From: Rhodobacteraceae bacterium M385
GTDB taxonomy: Bacteria; Pseudomonadota; Alphaproteobacteria; Rhodobacterales; Rhodobacteraceae
Direction of reading: 5' to 3'
Assembly (NCBI GenBank): GCA_025141835.1
Contig: CP081102.1
Span: forward strand, 3,286,001 to 3,350,000
DNA: 64,000 bases
The notes under the pieces are model-generated. The model searched no databases. It saw only the letters and a program-made list of their open reading frames with translations, and had not been told where the DNA came from. The translations under genes and the position numbers were made by a program. Shown one piece after another: positions 42,312-51,339 of the stretch (position 1 is its first letter; each line of letters begins with the position of its first letter).

Positions 42312-42509
42312 GGGCGTGCCTCCGCTTGCGGTGAAACAACGCGCACCTCTCCCATTGAAATAGCCCGGCATTCCGGTCCATTAGCCAAGCCTAGGGGCTT
42401 GCGGCATTGGGTGTTGCGTTTACTTGAACGGATTATCGCCGTAGCGTGCATCTGCGGGCCTCTCGCCACGTCTATTTCTGTTACGCCTCTTGGGGAGGGC
42501 CTTCGTCCT

Positions 42510-43679
42510 ATGGTTTCCGGTTTCAGCACACTTCGCAACCCGCTGCGCGCGTTGGTCGCCCTTCTTTTGTCTTTTGTCCTGACGGCCTGTCAGATCGGCG
42601 GCGGCCCTGTTGGGCTTGGAACGGGGCCTCGCGTCGGTCAAACCGTTGAAGTCGCAATGCTTTTGCCCGTCAGCGGCTCAGGCGGAGACGCCCTGTTGGC
42701 CCGCAGTCTGGAAAACGCCGCCCGTCTGGCCGCTGCCGATGTTGCAGGGTCCGCGACGATTGAGATCACCGTTTACGACACCGCAGGTAACGCGGCCACC
42801 GCGGCCACCCGCGCGCAAGAGGCCGTTTCGGCCGGTGCCGACGTCATCGTTGGTCCGCTCCGCTCGGATGCGGCGGCAGCTGTGGGTGTTGCGGTTGCAA
42901 ACTCCAACATCGCGGTACTCAGCTTCTCTAATAATACCGAGATCGCCGGGGGCAACGTTCTTGTCCTGGGGCACACCTTTGCCAACACCGCCGCACGGAT
43001 CGTCAGCTATTCGGCCCGCCAAGGCCGTGGCAATATCGTGATGGTTCACGCCAACAACTTGGCCGGTGAAGTTGCCCGCGACGCCGTGCGCAGTGCCGCC
43101 GCCCGGTCTGGCGCGACGATCACGGCAACTGTACCTTACGAATTCAGCCAAAACGGCGTCGTGAACGCCGTGCCACAAGTTGTGTCTGCGGTGCGCTCTG
43201 GTGGTGGCAATGCTGTTTTGTTGTCGTCCGACAGCGCCGGCGCCCTGCCCTTGTTCGCGCAGCTCCTGCCCGAAAACGGCCTGAACACCTCTAGCGTGCA
43301 AATGATGGGCCTGACCCGTTGGGACATCCCGCCCGCGACGCTTCAGTTCACCGGCTTGCAAGGCGGTTGGTTCGCGCTGCCCGACCCTAACGCCACAGCC
43401 AGCTTCAACGCGCGCTACGCCGCTGCGAACGGGGGCGCGCCCCATACCCTTGGCGGGCTTGGCTATGACGCCATCCGCGCCATTGCCGCAGCAGCACCTT
43501 CGGGCCGTATGGGGTCTGCGGATCTGATTGCGGCAGGCCAGATTGACGGTTCCGGCGGCGCGTTCCGCTTCCTTAACAACGGCACAATCGAACGGGCATT
43601 GGCCGTGGCCGAGATTGCAAACCAACAGGTAAATGTCATTGACCCTGCCCCAAGCAGACTTGGCGGTGCCGGCCTCTGA
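42510..43679 (+). CDS. LpoA-like penicillin-binding protein activator lipoprotein
   Basis: A 389-residue lipoprotein with a periplasmic-binding-protein fold. The lipobox LTAC places the lipidated Cys at residue 27. The mature domain (VEVAMLLPVSGSGGDALLAR, DVIVGPLRSDAAAAVGV, AGGNVLVLGHTFANTAARI) matches the LpoA C-terminal / Leu-Ile-Val-binding type. LpoA activates PBP1a at the outer membrane in Escherichia coli, where it is also divergent from rsmI and next to yraN; that neighbourhood supports the call. ATG 42510 is used, and an open frame runs back to 41784 as a shadow of rsmI. The last 47 bases overlap glnD. Confidence 0.85.
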   Translation: MVSGFSTLRNPLRALVALLLSFVLTACQIGGGPVGLGTGPRVGQTVEVAMLLPVSGSGGDALLARSLENAARLAAADVAGSATIEITVYDTAGNAATAATRAQEAVSAGADVIVGPLRSDAAAAVGVAVANSNIAVLSFSNNTEIAGGNVLVLGHTFANTAARIVSYSARQGRGNIVMVHANNLAGEVARDAVRSAAARSGATITATVPYEFSQNGVVNAVPQVVSAVRSGGGNAVLLSSDSAGALPLFAQLLPENGLNTSSVQMMGLTRWDIPPATLQFTGLQGGWFALPDPNATASFNARYAAANGGAPHTLGGLGYDAIRAIAAAAPSGRMGSADLIAAGQIDGSGGAFRFLNNGTIERALAVAEIANQQVNVIDPAPSRLGGAGL

Positions 43680-46470
43680 TCGGCCGCTAAACCCAAGCCT
43701 TTCCGCTGCTTCCTCTCCGGGTACCCTTCTGCTGCCCGGAGAGGAAATTATTGATCGATCGGCCTTGGCCGCGCGCATTGATGCCGCTTGCCTTGATGCC
43801 AAAGACGCCAGCGCCATTCGCGCCGCCACAGTGGCGGCGCTGGCTGAGGCCCAGAAATCCGCGCGAGCGGCCTTGGCCGCGGCAATCACCGCGCAGCCCC
43901 TTGCCGCGCGTCGGGCGACCCGGTCCTACGCCTATCTAACCGACGCTCTGGTGACCGAGGTGTTGCGCGTCGCCCAGACCTACCTTCACCCCACCAACAT
44001 CCGGTCCGAGGCCGAGCGGATCGCCGTTCTGGCCGTCGGCGGCTACGGGCGCGCCGAAATGGCCCCTTTCTCTGATGTGGACCTACTGTTCCTGACCCCT
44101 TGGAAAGTAACGGGAAAGGTCGAAAGCATCATCGAAAGCACGCTTTATATGCTTTGGGATTTGCGCCTGAAGGTTGGGCATTCCTCTCGGACGATCAAGG
44201 ATTGCCTGCGCTTGGGTCGCGAGGATTACACGATCCGCACAACCTTTCTGGAGATGCGCCATCTAAGCGGCGATGAACAGCTTAGCGCTGAATTGCAAAC
44301 CACCCTTCGGGAGCAATTGTTCGACGGCACGACAGGCGAATTCATTGAGGCCAAGCTGGAAGAACGCACCACTCGCCACAAGAAGCAGGGCGGTCAGCGC
44401 TACGTGGTGGAACCGAACGTCAAAGAAGGCAAAGGCGGTCTGCGGGATTTGCAGACGCTTTATTGGATCGCGAAGTACGAACACAACGTCGTTAAGGCGG
44501 CGGAGCTGGTGGGGCTTGATGTCTTCCACCCCGAAGAGTTCCAAGCCTTCGACGCCGCCGAGCGGTTCGTTTGGGCGGTGCGCTGTCACCTCCACCTGAT
44601 CGCGGGCCGGGCACAAGATGTCCTGAGCTTTGACATGCAGGTCGAAGTGGCCGAACGCCTCGGCTACGAGGATCACTCAGGCCGCCGTGCGGTAGAACAT
44701 TTCATGCAGGATTACTTCCTTCATGCCACCCAAGTGGGTGAATTGACGCGCATTTTCCTGACCGAATTGGAAGCCCGTCACGTCAAGCAAGAGCCCGCCA
44801 TTCTTGGCTTCCTGCGCGGCGTCACCCGCCGCAAACGCCTGAAGCCCGGCTACGCCCTGCGCCAGAACCGCCTTGATATCCAATCACCCGAAACGTTTTT
44901 TGAAGACCCGCTGAACATCTTGCGGCTGTTTGAAGAAGGCCTCCGCACCAGCTACCTGATCCATCCCAACGCCATGCGTGAAGCCACCGCGCGGCTGGAC
45001 CTGATCGACGATGATATGCGTAACAACAAGGAAGCCAACCGGATTTTCCTTGATCTGATGTTAAAGCACGGCAACCCGGAACGCGGTTTGCGCCGGATGA
45101 ACGAGCTTGGCGTTCTGGCCGCCTTCATGCCGGAATTCGCCCATATCGTGGCGATGATGCAGTTCAACATGTACCACAGCTACACCGTGGACGAGCATAC
45201 GATTCAGGTCGTCTCGACGCTGGCCCAGATCGAGCGCGAGGAATTGGTCGAGGAACTGCCTCTGGTTTCGGGTGTGCTGAAGCGGGGCGTCAATCGCAAG
45301 GTGCTGTTCGTGGCTTGCCTGCTGCATGATATCGGCAAGGGTCGGAACGAAGATCACTCGATCCTCGGCGCACGAATGGCGCGTAGCATCGCGCCCCGAC
45401 TGGGGCTGAAACCAGCGGAATGCGAAACCGTTGAATGGTTGGTCCGCTACCACTTGCTGATGTCCGACATGGCGCAGAAACGCGATATCGCGGACCCGCG
45501 CACGGTGCGCGACTTTGCCAAGGCGGTGAAAACACGCGAACGGCTGGATTTGCTGACCGTTCTAACGGTGTGTGATATTCGCGGCGTTGGACCAAACACG
45601 TGGAACAACTGGAAAGCGACGCTGATCCGGGCGCTGCACAGATCTACCGCGATGGCTTTGGAAACCGGGCTGGAGGACCTCAACCGTGACCAGCTGGAGG
45701 GGGAGGCAAAGAAGCGTCTGCGCGAAGCCCTGAAGGACTGGAAAAAGACCGACATCAAGACCGAAGTGGACCGCCACTATGGCCCCTATTGGCAGGGGCT
45801 AGATCTGCAAACGCAGGTCACCTTCGCCAAGATGCTCAGCGGCCTGAAAGCGACCGAAATCAAGATCGACACCAAGCAAGACGAAGACCGCGACGCCACG
45901 CGGGTTTGCTTTGCGCTGGCCGACCACCCCGGCATCTTCTGCCGCCTTGCGGGCGCGATCAGCCTGGTGGGGGCCAACGTGGTGGACGCGCGGACCTATA
46001 CGTCGAAAGACGGCTACGCGACGGCGGTATTCTGGGTGCAGGATGGCGATGGCCACCCTTATGAAAAATCGCGCCTGCCGCGTTTGACCGCAATGATCCG
46101 CAAGACCCTGCGCGGCGAAGTTGTCGCCTCGGAAGCGATGGAAAAACGCGACAAGATCAAGAAACGTGAACGCCCCTTCGATGTGCCCACAACGATTACC
46201 TTCGATAACGAGGGGTCGGAGATTTACACGATCATCGAAGTTGATACTCGCGACCGTCCCGGCCTGCTTTATGACCTGACAAAAACGCTGGCGGCGGCAA
46301 ATATCTACATCTCTTCGGCCACCATCGCGACGTACGGCGTGCAGGTGGTGGATACCTTCTACGTGAAGGATATGTTCGGGCTGAAGCTGCATTCCGAGCC
46401 GCGCCGGGCCGCGTTGGAAAAGAAGCTGCGCGATGCCATTGCGCGGGTTGCAGAGCGGGCTGGCGCGTAG
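43633..46470 (+). CDS. glnD: [Protein-PII] uridylyltransferase/uridylyl-removing enzyme
   Basis: Central nitrogen sensor: uridylylates PII proteins when glutamine is low and removes UMP when it is high. The 945-residue product has the nucleotidyltransferase motif VGGYGRAEMAPFSDVDLLF near residue 135, the HD hydrolase motif LLHDIGKGRNEDHS near residue 562, and two C-terminal ACT domains around residues 760 (LADHPGIFCRLAGAISLVGA) and 870 (DTRDRPGLLYDLTKTLAAAN) that bind glutamine. ATG 43633 lies inside the end of the lipoprotein gene with AGG upstream. murJ follows with a one-base overlap. Confidence 0.97.
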   Translation: MSLTLPQADLAVPASDRPLNPSLSAASSPGTLLLPGEEIIDRSALAARIDAACLDAKDASAIRAATVAALAEAQKSARAALAAAITAQPLAARRATRSYAYLTDALVTEVLRVAQTYLHPTNIRSEAERIAVLAVGGYGRAEMAPFSDVDLLFLTPWKVTGKVESIIESTLYMLWDLRLKVGHSSRTIKDCLRLGREDYTIRTTFLEMRHLSGDEQLSAELQTTLREQLFDGTTGEFIEAKLEERTTRHKKQGGQRYVVEPNVKEGKGGLRDLQTLYWIAKYEHNVVKAAELVGLDVFHPEEFQAFDAAERFVWAVRCHLHLIAGRAQDVLSFDMQVEVAERLGYEDHSGRRAVEHFMQDYFLHATQVGELTRIFLTELEARHVKQEPAILGFLRGVTRRKRLKPGYALRQNRLDIQSPETFFEDPLNILRLFEEGLRTSYLIHPNAMREATARLDLIDDDMRNNKEANRIFLDLMLKHGNPERGLRRMNELGVLAAFMPEFAHIVAMMQFNMYHSYTVDEHTIQVVSTLAQIEREELVEELPLVSGVLKRGVNRKVLFVACLLHDIGKGRNEDHSILGARMARSIAPRLGLKPAECETVEWLVRYHLLMSDMAQKRDIADPRTVRDFAKAVKTRERLDLLTVLTVCDIRGVGPNTWNNWKATLIRALHRSTAMALETGLEDLNRDQLEGEAKKRLREALKDWKKTDIKTEVDRHYGPYWQGLDLQTQVTFAKMLSGLKATEIKIDTKQDEDRDATRVCFALADHPGIFCRLAGAISLVGANVVDARTYTSKDGYATAVFWVQDGDGHPYEKSRLPRLTAMIRKTLRGEVVASEAMEKRDKIKKRERPFDVPTTITFDNEGSEIYTIIEVDTRDRPGLLYDLTKTLAAANIYISSATIATYGVQVVDTFYVKDMFGLKLHSEPRRAALEKKLRDAIARVAERAGA

Positions 46471-48083
46471 TGGAGCCCGCCCCCCCAACCAAGCCAAAAG
46501 GCGAAGCGAAGCCAATCCGCATGATGCGCGGGATATTCACCGTGGGCTTCTGGACCTTGGCCAGCCGCATTTTCGGCTTTGCCCGCGACATCCTGATCGG
46601 CGCGTTTCTGGGCGCGGGCCCGGTGGCCGAAGCGTTTTTGATCGCCTTTGCTCTGCCCAACATGTTCCGCCGCTTCTTTGCCGAGGGCGCGTTCAACACT
46701 GCCTTTGTGCCGATGTTCTCCAAAAAGGTGGAATCGGGCTCGGACGCCGAAGGCTTTGCGCAAGATGCCTTCTCGGGCCTTGCCTCGATCCTGATCGTTC
46801 TAACCCTTGTGGCGCAGCTCGCCATGCCATGGCTGGTGCTGGCGATGGCGGGCGGTTTCGCGGGGGATGAGCGGTTTCCCCTGACCGTCGACTATGGCCG
46901 CATCGCTTTCGTCTATATCCTGTTCATTTCCCTCGCAGCGCTGTTCTCGGGCATGTTGAACGCCACGGGGCGTTTCGCCGCCGCGGCCGCCGCGCCGGTG
47001 CTGCTGAACATCATCCTCGTGGGGGTGCTTCTTGGGGTGTCATGGTCCGTGCCCGACGGCAAGATGACCACCCTGGTTGACCCGGCCGAGGCCTATGGCC
47101 GCGCCCTCATATGGGCGGTGCCCGTGGCGGGGATCGCGCAAATGGCGCTGGTCTGGTTCGCCGTGTACCGGGCCGGATATCGGGTCAACCTGCGCCTGCC
47201 GCGCCTGACGCCCGACATGCGCAAACTGGCGCTGATCGCCCTGCCTGCCATGCTGGCGGGGGGCGTCGTGCAGGTGAACCTTCTGGTGGGGCGATTTGTG
47301 GCGAGCTATTTTGACGGGGCGATTGCGTGGCTTTACTACGCTGACCGCCTGTATCAGCTGCCCTTGGGCGTTGTGGGCATCGCCATTGGCATCGTGCTGC
47401 TGCCCGACCTTTCGCGCCGCCTGCGCGCGGGAGATGACGCGGGCGGGCGTTTTGCATTCTCTCGCGCGGGAGAGCTTTCGATGGCCCTCACCATTCCGGC
47501 GGCGGTGGCCTTGGCGGTCATCTCGGTGCCGCTGATCTCGGTCCTGTTTGAACGAGGCGAGTTCACCTCGGACGATACCGCGGCCACGGCACTGGCGCTG
47601 ACGGTCTACGCTTTGGGCCTACCGGCCTTCGTGCTGCAAAAGGTGCTGCAACCGGTTTACTTCGCCCGCGAAGACACCCGCCGCCCGTTTCATTATGCGC
47701 TGGTGGCGATGTTCGTAAACGCCCTTGTGGCCATCGGCCTGTCGGTTTTCATCGGCTTTCTGGGCGCGGCCATTGCCACCACGGCGGCGGCTTGGGTCAT
47801 GGTGGGGTTGCTATCACGCGGGCGGCGCGGCTTGGGCGATGTGGCGCAATTCGACGACCGTTTTCGAGCCCGTATCTGGCGCATCTGTGCCGCTTCGGTC
47901 GCGATGGGGATCGTGCTATTTGCCAGCGCCCTGATGCTTGGCCCGTTCTTTGGTGAACCGGGCCTTCGCTACGTGGCGCTGGCGCTTTTGGTAGCCCTTG
48001 GCCTTGTCAGCTACTTCGGCTTCGCCCGCCTCTTCGGCGCGTTCAACCTACGAGAGCTTCGCGGCACCATGCGGGGCCACTAA
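46470..48083 (+). CDS. murJ: Lipid II flippase MurJ
   Basis: Flips lipid II across the inner membrane for peptidoglycan synthesis. The 537-residue MVF-family protein has about fourteen helices and the conserved N-terminal FTVGFWTLASRIFGFARDIL and LPNMFRRFFAEGAFNTAFVP, including the functionally important Arg residues. GTG 46470 overlaps the glnD stop as TAGTG and gives a 17-residue basic lead; ATG 46521 (MMRGIFTVG) is an alternative close to the conserved start. The glnD-murJ pairing is common in Rhodobacterales. Confidence 0.95.
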   Translation: MEPAPPTKPKGEAKPIRMMRGIFTVGFWTLASRIFGFARDILIGAFLGAGPVAEAFLIAFALPNMFRRFFAEGAFNTAFVPMFSKKVESGSDAEGFAQDAFSGLASILIVLTLVAQLAMPWLVLAMAGGFAGDERFPLTVDYGRIAFVYILFISLAALFSGMLNATGRFAAAAAAPVLLNIILVGVLLGVSWSVPDGKMTTLVDPAEAYGRALIWAVPVAGIAQMALVWFAVYRAGYRVNLRLPRLTPDMRKLALIALPAMLAGGVVQVNLLVGRFVASYFDGAIAWLYYADRLYQLPLGVVGIAIGIVLLPDLSRRLRAGDDAGGRFAFSRAGELSMALTIPAAVALAVISVPLISVLFERGEFTSDDTAATALALTVYALGLPAFVLQKVLQPVYFAREDTRRPFHYALVAMFVNALVAIGLSVFIGFLGAAIATTAAAWVMVGLLSRGRRGLGDVAQFDDRFRARIWRICAASVAMGIVLFASALMLGPFFGEPGLRYVALALLVALGLVSYFGFARLFGAFNLRELRGTMRGH

Positions 48084-48091
48084 AGGCCCGG

Positions 48092-48517
48092 TCACATGGG
48101 CCGCAAGGTGCCTGAGTAGCGGTCGATGTTGCCGGTGCTGCCGTAGAAGTTCAGGCCAATTCGGTTCCCGTCCAAGCGGAAGTCCAGGCAGTCTTCCTCC
48201 TCATCTGGGCGCAGAGCGCCTCGGGCATCTTGCACGGCAAAGGTTGTGCAGAACTGCCCGCTTGGGCTGACCCGCCACAACATCCAGCCCTCGACGCCGT
48301 CGTCGCCTTCAAAGGCGTTGAAACGCACCCGTGCCGCGCCGTTATCATACAATTGCAACCTCACGGTTTCGCCGGTGCGTTGGTTCGCGTCGTCATAGCC
48401 GCGCAGGTTCAGCACTTGGCCGGTCAATTGCGCCCGCAGCGCATCGGCGTTTTGCGCCATTGCGGGTGTGGCCATGACACTCAGGGCCATTGCCGCGCTC
48501 AGAAGAAGTCGCTTCAT
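48092..48517 (-). CDS. Hypothetical secreted protein
   Basis: A 141-residue protein with signal peptide MKRLLLSAAMALSVMATPAM (cut after AMA). The mature part is acidic and beta-rich, with GWMLWRVSPSGQFCTTF and a second Cys in DEEEDCLDFRLDGNRI, which could form one disulfide. The layout, a short secreted domain with WRVxxxGxFC, resembles small periplasmic proteins of unknown function in Rhodobacteraceae. It converges on murJ eight bases away and follows the rhomboid-like gene by 22 bases, so those two may share a transcript. Confidence 0.68.
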   Translation of the reverse strand: MKRLLLSAAMALSVMATPAMAQNADALRAQLTGQVLNLRGYDDANQRTGETVRLQLYDNGAARVRFNAFEGDDGVEGWMLWRVSPSGQFCTTFAVQDARGALRPDEEEDCLDFRLDGNRIGLNFYGSTGNIDRYSGTLRPM

Positions 48518-48539
48518 GCTTTTGTCTTTCCTCGATCAA

Positions 48540-49223
48540 TTAACGCTGACGCAACCGCGACAACATGCGACGCCAGCCGCCGGGGCTGACCACAAACGAC
48601 AGGCCAAGTCCGGTCACAAACCCCGAGAAATCCGCAACGACGCTGCCGAACTCTCCGTTAATCAGGCCAAACAGCAGTTGGATCGCCAAGAGCATCCCGA
48701 TCAAGGAGAACGCGCGCATTTGGCCCGTTCCCTCGGCCTCGGCGCGCATCCACACCAAGAAGGTGAACGCGCCGATCAACCCGTAAACGCCGGGGTAGCC
48801 GCCGACCAACGGATATTCGCTGTTGGTGAAAATCACGAAGCCAAGCGCGCCCATAATGGAAGAGAACCAAAAGACTGCAAGGAAGGCCGCAACCGAATAG
48901 ACCTCGGCCACCATTTTGCCGAGGGCGAGAATGAACACCACCACAAAGGCCGCGTGGATAAAGCTGCCGTGGATCAACGGGTAGGCGACGAAGCGCACCA
49001 GATGTTCTGTCGGATATTGCCCGGTGGATGTCATCCAATCCCAGACCGCGGTCAACACCGCGTAGTCCTGGATCGCGGCCAAACGCCAGCCGACGCCGCC
49101 TTGCCCACCCAGAAGGCCCGCCGTGGCCGCTTGAAACATGACCTCCAACCCGAAAATCACCACCGCAAGGGCCACAACCACAGGGGGCAGCGCGTTGAAC
49201 GGGGAGGTGTTGTCTTGGTTCAT
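48540..49223 (-). CDS. Rhomboid-family membrane protein lacking catalytic residues
   Basis: A 227-residue six-helix protein with rhomboid architecture: FVAYPLIHGSFIHAAF corresponds to the L1 loop and TM2, GGYPGVYGLIGAF to the active-site TM4, and ADFSGFVTGLGLSFV to TM6. The catalytic Ser of the usual GxSG is replaced (YPG), the TM6 His of AHxxG is Asp, and the Asn of the TM2 HxxxN motif is absent. It is therefore predicted to be a pseudoprotease that binds membrane proteins rather than cleaving them. ATG 49223 starts MNQDNTSPF. The longer open frame to 49622 overlaps trpS and is rejected. Confidence 0.78.
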   Translation of the reverse strand: MNQDNTSPFNALPPVVVALAVVIFGLEVMFQAATAGLLGGQGGVGWRLAAIQDYAVLTAVWDWMTSTGQYPTEHLVRFVAYPLIHGSFIHAAFVVVFILALGKMVAEVYSVAAFLAVFWFSSIMGALGFVIFTNSEYPLVGGYPGVYGLIGAFTFLVWMRAEAEGTGQMRAFSLIGMLLAIQLLFGLINGEFGSVVADFSGFVTGLGLSFVVSPGGWRRMLSRLRQR

Positions 49224-49331
49224 GGTAACGGTCCCTTGGTTGACGATCCGTGCCCTCATGGGTAAGCCCGATGTCGCTGATTGGCCAGTAGGCCCGGCGC
49301 AATAATTCAAGCGTTTCAAAGGGCGACGACC

Positions 49332-50357
49332 ATGGCCGAGACACAGTTCAAACCACGGGCATTCTCGGGCATCCAGCCTTCGGGCGGATTGCACCTTGGC
49401 AACTATTTGGGCGCGTTGAAGCGTTTTGGACAGACCCAGAATGCCGGCACCCACGAGACGATTTTCTGCATGGTGGACATGCACGCCATCACGGCGCGCC
49501 TTTTGTCTGCGGATGAGCTGCGCAACAATACGCGCGAGCTGTGCGCAGGCTTCCTTGCGTCCGGTGTGGACCCTGAGAAATCCATTCTGATTAACCAATC
49601 CCAAGTGCCTGAACACGCGCAACTTGCGTGGATTTTCAACTGCGTCGCCCGCATGGGCTGGATGAACCGGATGACCCAGTGGAAAGACAAAGCCGGGAAA
49701 GACTCAGAAGGTGCCTCTCTCGGATTGTTGGCCTATCCGGCGCTGATGGCGGCTGACATTTTGATCTACCATGCCACCCATGTTCCCGTGGGCGATGACC
49801 AGAAACAGCATCTGGAACTGACGCGCGATATCGCGGCCAAATTCAATCACGACTACGGCGTTGATTTCTTCCCGATCACCGAGCCAGTCATCGAAGGCGC
49901 GGCGACGCGCGTGATGAACCTGCAAGACGGCACCAAGAAGATGTCAAAGTCCGACCCCGCCGATAAGACGCGCATCAACATGACCGACGACGCCGACACG
50001 ATCGCCAAGAAGATCAAGAAGGCAAAGACGGACCCAGACCCTCTGCCCGATGCAGTCGCTGGTCTGGCCGATCGCCCCGATGCCCGCAATCTGGTGAATA
50101 TCTACGCGGCACTGGCGGATATTGATCCGCAAGTCGTGCTGGATGAGCACGCGGGCGCGCTGTTTGGTCACTTCAAGATGGCTTTGGCGGATTTGGCGGT
50201 GTCTAAATTGTCCCCCATCTCCAGTGAGATGTCACGGCTGATGGATGACCCCGCCGAGATCGACCGCATCCTTGGCCGTGGCGCTGAGCGTGCCCGAGAG
50301 ATCACCGTGCCGATCCTTGAGCAGACTTACGACATCGTCGGGATGCTGCGCAGCTAA
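49332..50357 (+). CDS. trpS: Tryptophanyl-tRNA synthetase
   Basis: Class I aminoacyl-tRNA synthetase charging tRNA-Trp. The 341-residue product has the HIGH-like signature PSGGLHLGNYLGALK near residue 15, the substrate-binding CMVDMHAIT, and MNLQDGTKKMSKSDPADKTR with the KMSKS motif near residue 200. ATG 49332 (MAETQFKPRAFSGIQ) fits the family start; upstream in-frame ATG 49281 adds a non-conserved stretch. It is divergent from the rhomboid-like gene. Confidence 0.97.
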   Translation: MAETQFKPRAFSGIQPSGGLHLGNYLGALKRFGQTQNAGTHETIFCMVDMHAITARLLSADELRNNTRELCAGFLASGVDPEKSILINQSQVPEHAQLAWIFNCVARMGWMNRMTQWKDKAGKDSEGASLGLLAYPALMAADILIYHATHVPVGDDQKQHLELTRDIAAKFNHDYGVDFFPITEPVIEGAATRVMNLQDGTKKMSKSDPADKTRINMTDDADTIAKKIKKAKTDPDPLPDAVAGLADRPDARNLVNIYAALADIDPQVVLDEHAGALFGHFKMALADLAVSKLSPISSEMSRLMDDPAEIDRILGRGAERAREITVPILEQTYDIVGMLRS

Positions 50358-50435
50358 GCGCAGAACCTGTGCGCCCACGGCGCTTGCTCCTCCGCCCTCA
50401 CGCCCACACATTTGGGCGAGTAGAAGGAGATCACG

Positions 50436-50957
50436 ATGAATGCTCTTGCCCCCGCCGGCACCCGCGTCGGCCATATCCACCTGAAGGTGGCCGATCTTGA
50501 TCGTGCCATCGCGTTCTACGAGGGCATCCTTGGGTTTCCCGTGACAGTGCGCATGGGCAACAGCGCCGCGTTCTTGGGCGCGGGCGGGTATCACCACCAT
50601 ATCGGGTTGAATGTGTGGGAAAGCCGGGGTGCGGCGCCGCCACCTCCGGGGCATACCGGGCTGTATCATGGCGCCTACCTCTACCCCGATCGCGTTGCCT
50701 TATCCGATGTTATCCAGCGGGTTGCGGAGGCGGGTATTCCCTTTGACGGGGCTGCCGACCATGGCGTTTCTGCGGCGGTCTATCTGCGCGATCCCGATGG
50801 CAATGGGGTGGAGCTGTACGTCGATCACCCAAGGGATGAATGGCCAATGGATGCAGAAGGAAACCTGACGATGGTCAACGCCCCTCTGTCGATCCGCGAT
50901 TACGTGGCCGAAACCGAGGAAATGTTGGCCGATGGCAGGCTACAACGGGCCGACTAA
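50436..50957 (+). CDS. VOC family protein (glyoxalase/ring-cleavage dioxygenase type)
   Basis: A 173-residue vicinal-oxygen-chelate fold protein. Two beta-alpha-beta-beta-beta modules are visible: VGHIHLKVADLDRAIAFYEG with the first metal ligand His, GAGGYHHHIGLNVWES with a second His, and VYLRDPDGNGVELYVDHP with the ligand Glu. This arrangement resembles CatE-type extradiol-like proteins. The reaction is unknown. ATG 50436 is preceded by GAAGGAGA. It lies 78 bases downstream of trpS and probably has its own promoter. Confidence 0.83.
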   Translation: MNALAPAGTRVGHIHLKVADLDRAIAFYEGILGFPVTVRMGNSAAFLGAGGYHHHIGLNVWESRGAAPPPPGHTGLYHGAYLYPDRVALSDVIQRVAEAGIPFDGAADHGVSAAVYLRDPDGNGVELYVDHPRDEWPMDAEGNLTMVNAPLSIRDYVAETEEMLADGRLQRAD

Positions 50958-51018
50958 GGGCAGCGAAAGCCCATTACGTCGCGTCGTTTTTCTTCCTTCT
51001 GAGGTCGAATTCAGAACG

Positions 51019-51053
51019 TTAACTGGACATTAACTCAAGTCGCGGCATATAAG
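51019..51053 (+). promoter_or_regulatory. Candidate CtrA-activated promoter of the 66-aa gene
   Basis: A perfect CtrA box, TTAA-N7-TTAAC, spans 51019-51034. It overlaps a -35-like TGGACA (51024-51029), followed after 18 bases by TATAAG (51048-51053). CtrA boxes overlapping the -35 are the layout of CtrA-activated promoters. Transcription would begin near 51060, about 37 bases before ATG 51097. Confidence 0.7.
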
Positions 51054-51096
51054 GCTGCAGCAAACCAGACATCGCTATCCATTTTAGGGGAACTGT

Positions 51097-51297
51097 ATGA
51101 ACAGGCGTCTCGATAATCGTACCGACTCTACCCATACGGCAGACCGTATCGTGGCTACATCCACAACTGTCCGCGCCAAGCAGGCTAAGCCGGCCCGCAC
51201 AGAACACAAAAGCGCCCGTGCGACCGCGCATTCCGCTGCCCCCAAAGGGGCTAGCATGGATTACCAGATGGGCTTCACCTCTGGACCTTCGGTCTAA
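51097..51297 (+). CDS. Small hypothetical protein (66 aa)
   Basis: A 66-residue, strongly basic, Ser/Thr/Ala-rich protein without hydrophobic segments (MNRRLDNRTDSTHTADRIVA, KSARATAHSAAPKGASMDYQ). I do not recognise the family; it looks mostly unstructured. Support for coding comes from GGGGA six bases before ATG 51097 and from the candidate CtrA-type promoter upstream. It ends 42 bases before the aminotransferase gene and may share its transcript. Coding status is likely but unproven. Confidence 0.55.
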   Translation: MNRRLDNRTDSTHTADRIVATSTTVRAKQAKPARTEHKSARATAHSAAPKGASMDYQMGFTSGPSV

Positions 51298-51307
51298 GCT
51301 AGGCGTA

Positions 51308-51336
51308 CGTTCCCTCCCGACACATGTGGGGGAACG
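51308..51336 (+). promoter_or_regulatory. Hairpin covering the aminotransferase ribosome-binding site
   Basis: CGTTCCC (51308-51314) pairs perfectly with GGGAACG (51330-51336), extended by two C-G pairs past a bulged T. The GGGGGAA in the right arm is the only ribosome-binding site before ATG 51340, so the structure should limit initiation. There is no T-tract, which argues against a terminator. Confidence 0.55.
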
Positions 51337-51339
51337 ACG

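Noticed and set aside
41784..42509. Upstream extension of the LpoA-like gene to a 631-codon frame
   Set aside because: The extra 242 codons are antisense to rsmI. The lipoprotein signal begins at ATG 42510 and would be buried inside a longer protein.
42678..43889. A 403-codon open frame on the minus strand
   Set aside because: Antisense shadow of the LpoA-like lipoprotein and the start of glnD, with no motif and no ribosome-binding site.
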